Of a DNA stretch of 64,000 nt, positions 59,616 through 64,000 are shown piece by piece. Below the pieces are notes generated by a model. The model saw only the letters and a program-made list of their open reading frames with translations, was not told where the DNA came from and ran no database searches. The stretch is from NCBI RefSeq assembly GCF_003600685.1, contig NZ_CP032084.1, positions 1,860,001-1,924,000 on the forward strand, in the 5' to 3' direction. Both the position numbers and the translations under genes were made by a program. The stretch's first letter is position 1. Each line of letters opens with the position of its first letter. Origin of the DNA: Achromobacter sp. B7. Its GTDB lineage: Bacteria; Pseudomonadota; Gammaproteobacteria; Burkholderiales; Burkholderiaceae_B.

Positions 59616-59633
59616 CGCTTGTTCGAACAAGCG
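59616..59633. other. Perfect 18-bp palindrome between hflC and hisZ
   Basis: CGCTTGTTC is followed directly by its complement GAACAAGCG. It could be a dimeric regulator site; nothing ties it to a protein. Confidence 0.5.
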
Positions 59634-59685
59634 GGGACGGCTTTCGGCCCTGATAATCCCGGCTGGCGCTGCCGGCCGACTCATG

Positions 59686-59757
59686 TACAATACCGCGTAA
59701 GCTAGAAAACATTCCGCAGCGGCTGAGCGGGCTTACGCCCCCTCAGCCGCTTTTTCG
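59686..59757 (+). ncRNA. Candidate small RNA or attenuated leader before hisZ
   Basis: A -10-like TACAAT at 59686-59691 is followed by an extensive terminator: AGCGGCTGAG (59718-59727) pairs with CTCAGCCGCT (59742-59751), with an inner GGGC/GCCC stem, then TTTTT. Two strong terminators thus flank 140 bases with no gene. The product would be a short RNA of about 60 bases, or the leader of hisZ under attenuation. No clear -35. Confidence 0.45.
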
Positions 59758-59804
59758 TTTGGGCGACGCCCACGCATCACTTGGCGTTATTCAGGTAAAC
59801 ATTC

Positions 59805-60962
59805 ATGGGTAACTGGTTGCTGCCCGAGAGCCTTGCCGACGTACTTCCGGCAGAGGCCCGGCGCATCGAGGAATTGCGCCGCGAACTTCTCGATTTGTAC
59901 CGTACATACGGCTTCGAGCTGGTCGCGCCGCCCCTGGTCGAATACATCGATTCATTGCTGTCCGGCACCGGTAGCGATCTGGATCTGCGCACGTGCAAGC
60001 TGGTTGACCAGCTGACGGGTCGCACGCTGGGTGTACGGGCCGACATGACTCCTCAGGTCACGCGCATTGATGCGCACTTGTTGAACCGTGCCGGCGTGAC
60101 GCGCCTGTGCTATTGCGGCAACGTGCTGCACGCTCGCCCGGCGGACCTTCTGTCCAGCCGCGAGCTTCTGCAGATCGGCGCCGAGATTTACGGCCATGCC
60201 GGGTTTGAAGCCGATCTGGAAATTATCCAGCTCGTGTTGGAAACGGTGGCAATCGCCGGCGTGCGCAACCCCCGTCTGGACTTGTGCCATCCGGGTGTGG
60301 TGCGCGCCATCGTCGAATCCGACCCTGCCGCCGTCGCTTTGGCCGAAGATGTCATCCGTCTGCTGCGCGAGAAAGACGTGCCAGGGCTGGGTGAACTGGC
60401 CGAAAAGGCGCCCGGCATGCGCGAAGAAACGCTGAATGCGCTGAAGTTGCTGCCAAATTTGTATGGTGGCCCCGAAGTGCTGAAGAACGCACGTCGTGAC
60501 TTGCCTTTGTTGCCTGGCGTGGCGGCGGCGTTGGATGCGCTGCAGGCTCTGGTGGATGCGATGCCCAACGTGGCATTCGGCGTCGACCTGGCTGATGTGG
60601 GCGGCTATGGCTACCACTCCGGCGTCAAGTTCGCGCTGTACGCCGAAGGGTGGCACGACGCGCTGGTCAGCGGCGGACGCTATGACGATGTCAGCCGAGC
60701 ATTCGGCCGCGCCCGTCCCGCCACGGGCTTCAGTCTGGATTTACGCAAACTGGCGGCGGGTTTGCCGCCAGCAGAGCGGGCGCGTGCGGTTCGCGCGCCC
60801 TGGGGGCAGGCCCCCGCCTTGACCGAGGCGGTTCGCCGTCTGCGCCGGTCAGGGGAAATTGTCGTTCAGGTATTGCCCGGTCACGAGCAGGATCAGGACG
60901 AATTCGTTTGCGATCGCGAGCTGGCGCTGCAAGATGGTGCCTGGACGGTCAGAACGCTGTGA
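59805..60962 (+). CDS. hisZ: ATP phosphoribosyltransferase regulatory subunit HisZ
   Basis: A 385-residue protein homologous to histidyl-tRNA synthetase catalytic domains but without tRNA charging; it activates a short HisG. Motifs: [40 protein letters not shown] and the ending with [12 protein letters not shown]. hisG is elsewhere. It is followed by purA, a common order in this lineage. Confidence 0.93.
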   Translation: MGNWLLPESLADVLPAEARRIEELRRELLDLYRTYGFELVAPPLVEYIDSLLSGTGSDLDLRTCKLVDQLTGRTLGVRADMTPQVTRIDAHLLNRAGVTRLCYCGNVLHARPADLLSSRELLQIGAEIYGHAGFEADLEIIQLVLETVAIAGVRNPRLDLCHPGVVRAIVESDPAAVALAEDVIRLLREKDVPGLGELAEKAPGMREETLNALKLLPNLYGGPEVLKNARRDLPLLPGVAAALDALQALVDAMPNVAFGVDLADVGGYGYHSGVKFALYAEGWHDALVSGGRYDDVSRAFGRARPATGFSLDLRKLAAGLPPAERARAVRAPWGQAPALTEAVRRLRRSGEIVVQVLPGHEQDQDEFVCDRELALQDGAWTVRTL

Positions 60963-60966
60963 CTAA

Positions 60967-62334
<1,368 letters not shown>

Positions 62335-62349
62335 TCGGGTTAATATTCC

Positions 62350-62389
62350 AAAGGCCGCCGCCGGTCTCATACCGGCGGCGGCCTTTTCG
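62350..62389 (+). terminator. Terminator after purA
   Basis: GGCCGCCGCCGGT and ACCGGCGGCGGCC are perfectly complementary around a short loop, followed by TTTTCG. Confidence 0.88.
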
Positions 62390-62415
62390 TATTTTTAAGC
62401 AGGAGATGCTTACCT

Positions 62416-62958
62416 ATGAGCGCACCGACCAATGATGAGAGCCATCTGTGGGTGACGTGGGACGATTACAACCGGCTGATCGAGCGCCTGACCTTGCAGG
62501 TGCACCAGTCGGGATGGAAGTTCGACAAGATTCTTTGCCTGGCGCGCGGCGGTATGCGCGTGGGCGACGTTATGTCCCGTATTTTTGATGTCCCGCTGGG
62601 CATTCTGGCCACCAGCAGCTATCGCGAAGCCGCCGGCACCAAGCAGGGCGACATGGACATCGCGCAGTTCATCACCATCACGCGCGGCACATTGTCCGGG
62701 CGGGTGTTGCTGGTGGACGACATGGTCGACACCGGCAAGACGTTCAGCAAGGTCTACGACCATCTGAAGAGCCAATTCGCCGACATCACGGAATTGCGCA
62801 GCGCCGTCCTCTGGTGGAAAGGGCATTCGCAGGCCACGCCCGACTATTACGTCGAGAAGCTGCCGACGAACCCCTGGATTCACCAGCCGTTCGAGGATTA
62901 CGACAGCCTGCGACCACATCAGCTGGAAGCGTGGATCCGCAAGGGTTACAAGAGCTGA
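62416..62958 (+). CDS. Purine-type phosphoribosyltransferase
   Basis: A 180-residue type I phosphoribosyltransferase. The PRPP-binding motif VLLVDDMVDTGKTF is clear, and CLARGGMRVGDV contributes to the active site. It resembles xanthine-guanine or hypoxanthine phosphoribosyltransferases that salvage purine bases; its base preference cannot be read off. It follows purA, which suits purine metabolism. Confidence 0.88.
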   Translation: MSAPTNDESHLWVTWDDYNRLIERLTLQVHQSGWKFDKILCLARGGMRVGDVMSRIFDVPLGILATSSYREAAGTKQGDMDIAQFITITRGTLSGRVLLVDDMVDTGKTFSKVYDHLKSQFADITELRSAVLWWKGHSQATPDYYVEKLPTNPWIHQPFEDYDSLRPHQLEAWIRKGYKS

Positions 62959-62988
62959 GCTCGGTCGGTCTGAAGTCCAAGGCGGGAA

Positions 62989-63023
62989 AGGAGGGATGCA
63001 TGTATGCGTCAAGCGTCCCTCCT
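62989..63023 (+). other. Hairpin downstream of the phosphoribosyltransferase
   Basis: AGGAGGGA and TCCCTCCT are perfect complementary arms with a 19-base loop that can also pair partly. No T-tract follows. The first arm mimics a ribosome binding site. Confidence 0.5.
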
Positions 63024-63359
63024 AGTAGTCAAAGCGGGCATGACCATGCTAGAATCGCTGGTTATCGCTAAACCGAACTTGGCTTGTTACTCTTTGGGTA
63101 GTCTTTGGGTAACGGAAACAGCCAGCGGAAATCCGAGAAATACGTAAAAAAACGGGCAAGAGTGGGTACGCATCAGTACTGCTAAAGCAGCGCTGCATGT
63201 TTTCCCGCTACGTCGTTTTTCGAGATCTTGGGTTGCGCTTTCAAGGTTCCTCGTTCCGCGGTTATTGGTTACCGCGGACCTGGACCCGCGCAGCGTTGCT
63301 GGTAAGCAAGCCAGGTTTGTCATCAACTTTTGTTACCCTACAAGCAGGCCAATCACTTT
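63024..63359 (+). promoter_or_regulatory. rpsU promoter and long leader
   Basis: An extended -10 TGCTAGAAT at 63047-63055 would give rpsU a leader of about 300 bases. Within it are two 10-bp direct repeats TCTTTGGGTA (63091-63100 and 63102-63111) and a hairpin CCGCGGT/ACCGCGG (63256-63277). No gene found in the gap. Confidence 0.5.
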
Positions 63360-63572
63360 ATGCCTATCGTTCGACTGAAGGAAAACGAACCGTTTGAAGC
63401 CGCTCTGCGCCGCTTCAAGCGCACCATCGAAAAGACCGGTTTGCTCACCGAGCTGCGTTCGCGCGAGTTCTATGAGAAGCCCACGGCCGAGCGCAAGCGC
63501 AAGCACGCCGCCGCCGTGAAGCGCCACTACAAGCGCATTCGTAGCCAACAACTGCCCCCGCGCCTGTATTGA
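63360..63572 (+). CDS. rpsU: 30S ribosomal protein bS21
   Basis: A 70-residue basic ribosomal protein needed for initiation complexes. It starts [20 protein letters not shown] and ends [10 protein letters not shown], as in beta-proteobacteria. It precedes dnaG in the common macromolecular-synthesis order rpsU-dnaG-rpoD. Its own Shine-Dalgarno sequence is weak, as is common for rpsU. Confidence 0.97.
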   Translation: MPIVRLKENEPFEAALRRFKRTIEKTGLLTELRSREFYEKPTAERKRKHAAAVKRHYKRIRSQQLPPRLY

Positions 63573-63591
63573 TTTTTGATTCCCGAATCTA

Positions 63592-64000
63592 TTGATTCCA
63601 GAATCATTCATCCAGGATCTACTCGCCCGAGTCGACGTCGTCGACGTAGTCGGGCGATATGTGCAGTTGCGAAAGGGTGGGGCCAACTTGCTTGGCCTGT
63701 GCCCCTTTCATAACGAAAAAAGTCCGTCTTTCACTGTCAGCCCCACCAAGCAGTTTTATCACTGCTTCGGCTGTGGAGCCCATGGCAGCGCCATCACATT
63801 CCTGATGGAACATACGGGTACCAGTTTCCCCGAAGCCGTGCGCACGCTCGCGGCTTCGGCGGGAATGACGGTCCCGGAAGAAAATCGCAGTCCACGTCAG
63901 CAGCAGGAAACCGCGCGCCGCAAGGCCGAGGAGTCCCGCCATACGCAGGTGCTGGATGCCGCCCAGGCGCACTACCTGAAACAGTTGCGTGCCTCTCCGG
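63592..64000 (+). CDS. dnaG: DNA primase (N-terminal part)
   Basis: The gene runs off the window; 136 residues are visible. The start is a TTG codon giving LIPESFIQDLLARVDVVDVV (the first residue read as Met), the normal N-terminus. The CHC2 zinc ribbon is intact: CPFH, then CFGC about 20 residues on (QFYHCFGCGAHGSAITF). It makes RNA primers for replication. It starts 19 bases after rpsU. Confidence 0.95.
   Translation, partial: MIPESFIQDLLARVDVVDVVGRYVQLRKGGANLLGLCPFHNEKSPSFTVSPTKQFYHCFGCGAHGSAITFLMEHTGTSFPEAVRTLAASAGMTVPEENRSPRQQQETARRKAEESRHTQVLDAAQAHYLKQLRASP

Noticed and set aside
62959..63359. tRNA gene in the rpsU upstream gap
   Set aside because: No cloverleaf: the hairpins lack the T-loop and acceptor pattern.

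Overview
The window looks like chromosomal DNA of a beta-proteobacterium of the Alcaligenaceae (Burkholderiales), most likely Achromobacter, with Bordetella or a near relative possible. This rests on protein character, uniformly GC-rich coding sequence, and gene orders such as ndk-rlmN-rodZ-like-ispG-hisS-yfgM-bamB-der-hisC-hfq-hflX-hflKC-hisZ-purA and a complete ectoine cluster. No search was run, so the genus is inference. Genes are dense, with two genes cut by the window ends (a yhdP-like gene at the left, dnaG at the right). I see no tRNA, rRNA, insertion sequence, prophage or CRISPR array.

Left part (1-13.5 kb): the end of a YhdP/AsmA-like gene converges on rho, with trxA upstream of rho. 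Topoisomerase IV follows as parE - YcxB-like membrane protein - parC, then a DUF418 membrane protein and an RpiR-type regulator with a class III aminotransferase.

13.7-17.7 kb: an ectoine and hydroxyectoine cluster, ectR-ectA-ectB-ectC-ectD, read from one sigma70-like promoter and closed by a terminator; it turns aspartate semialdehyde into ectoine and 5-hydroxyectoine for osmoprotection. 17.8-23.6 kb: MOSC protein, a Gdx guanidinium exporter whose leader carries the two ACGR-loop hairpins of a guanidine-II (mini-ykkC) riboswitch, panD, an iron-sulfur flavin reductase, a DadA-like dehydrogenase and an orphan UgpB-like binding protein.

23.7-32.9 kb: an accessory type IVb pilus operon of the R64/PilL-V kind (pilL, N, O2, P, Q, R, S, V), with tightly overlapping genes. 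It lacks pilM, pilT, the prepilin peptidase pilU and any shufflon, and its PilV has Gly in place of the usual Glu5. It sits between a terminator and alaS.

32.9-43.4 kb: alaS with a TusA-like protein, a small periplasmic protein, rpsP-rimM-trmD (with no rplS after trmD), then an XRE-cupin regulator with a perfect inverted repeat over its predicted start of transcription, a polar amino-acid ABC transporter and a PuuB-like oxidase; together these suggest uptake and oxidation of an amine or amino acid. 43.4-64 kb: valS (opposite strand), then a long rightward housekeeping run from ndk to purA, a phosphoribosyltransferase, rpsU with a long leader, and the start of dnaG.
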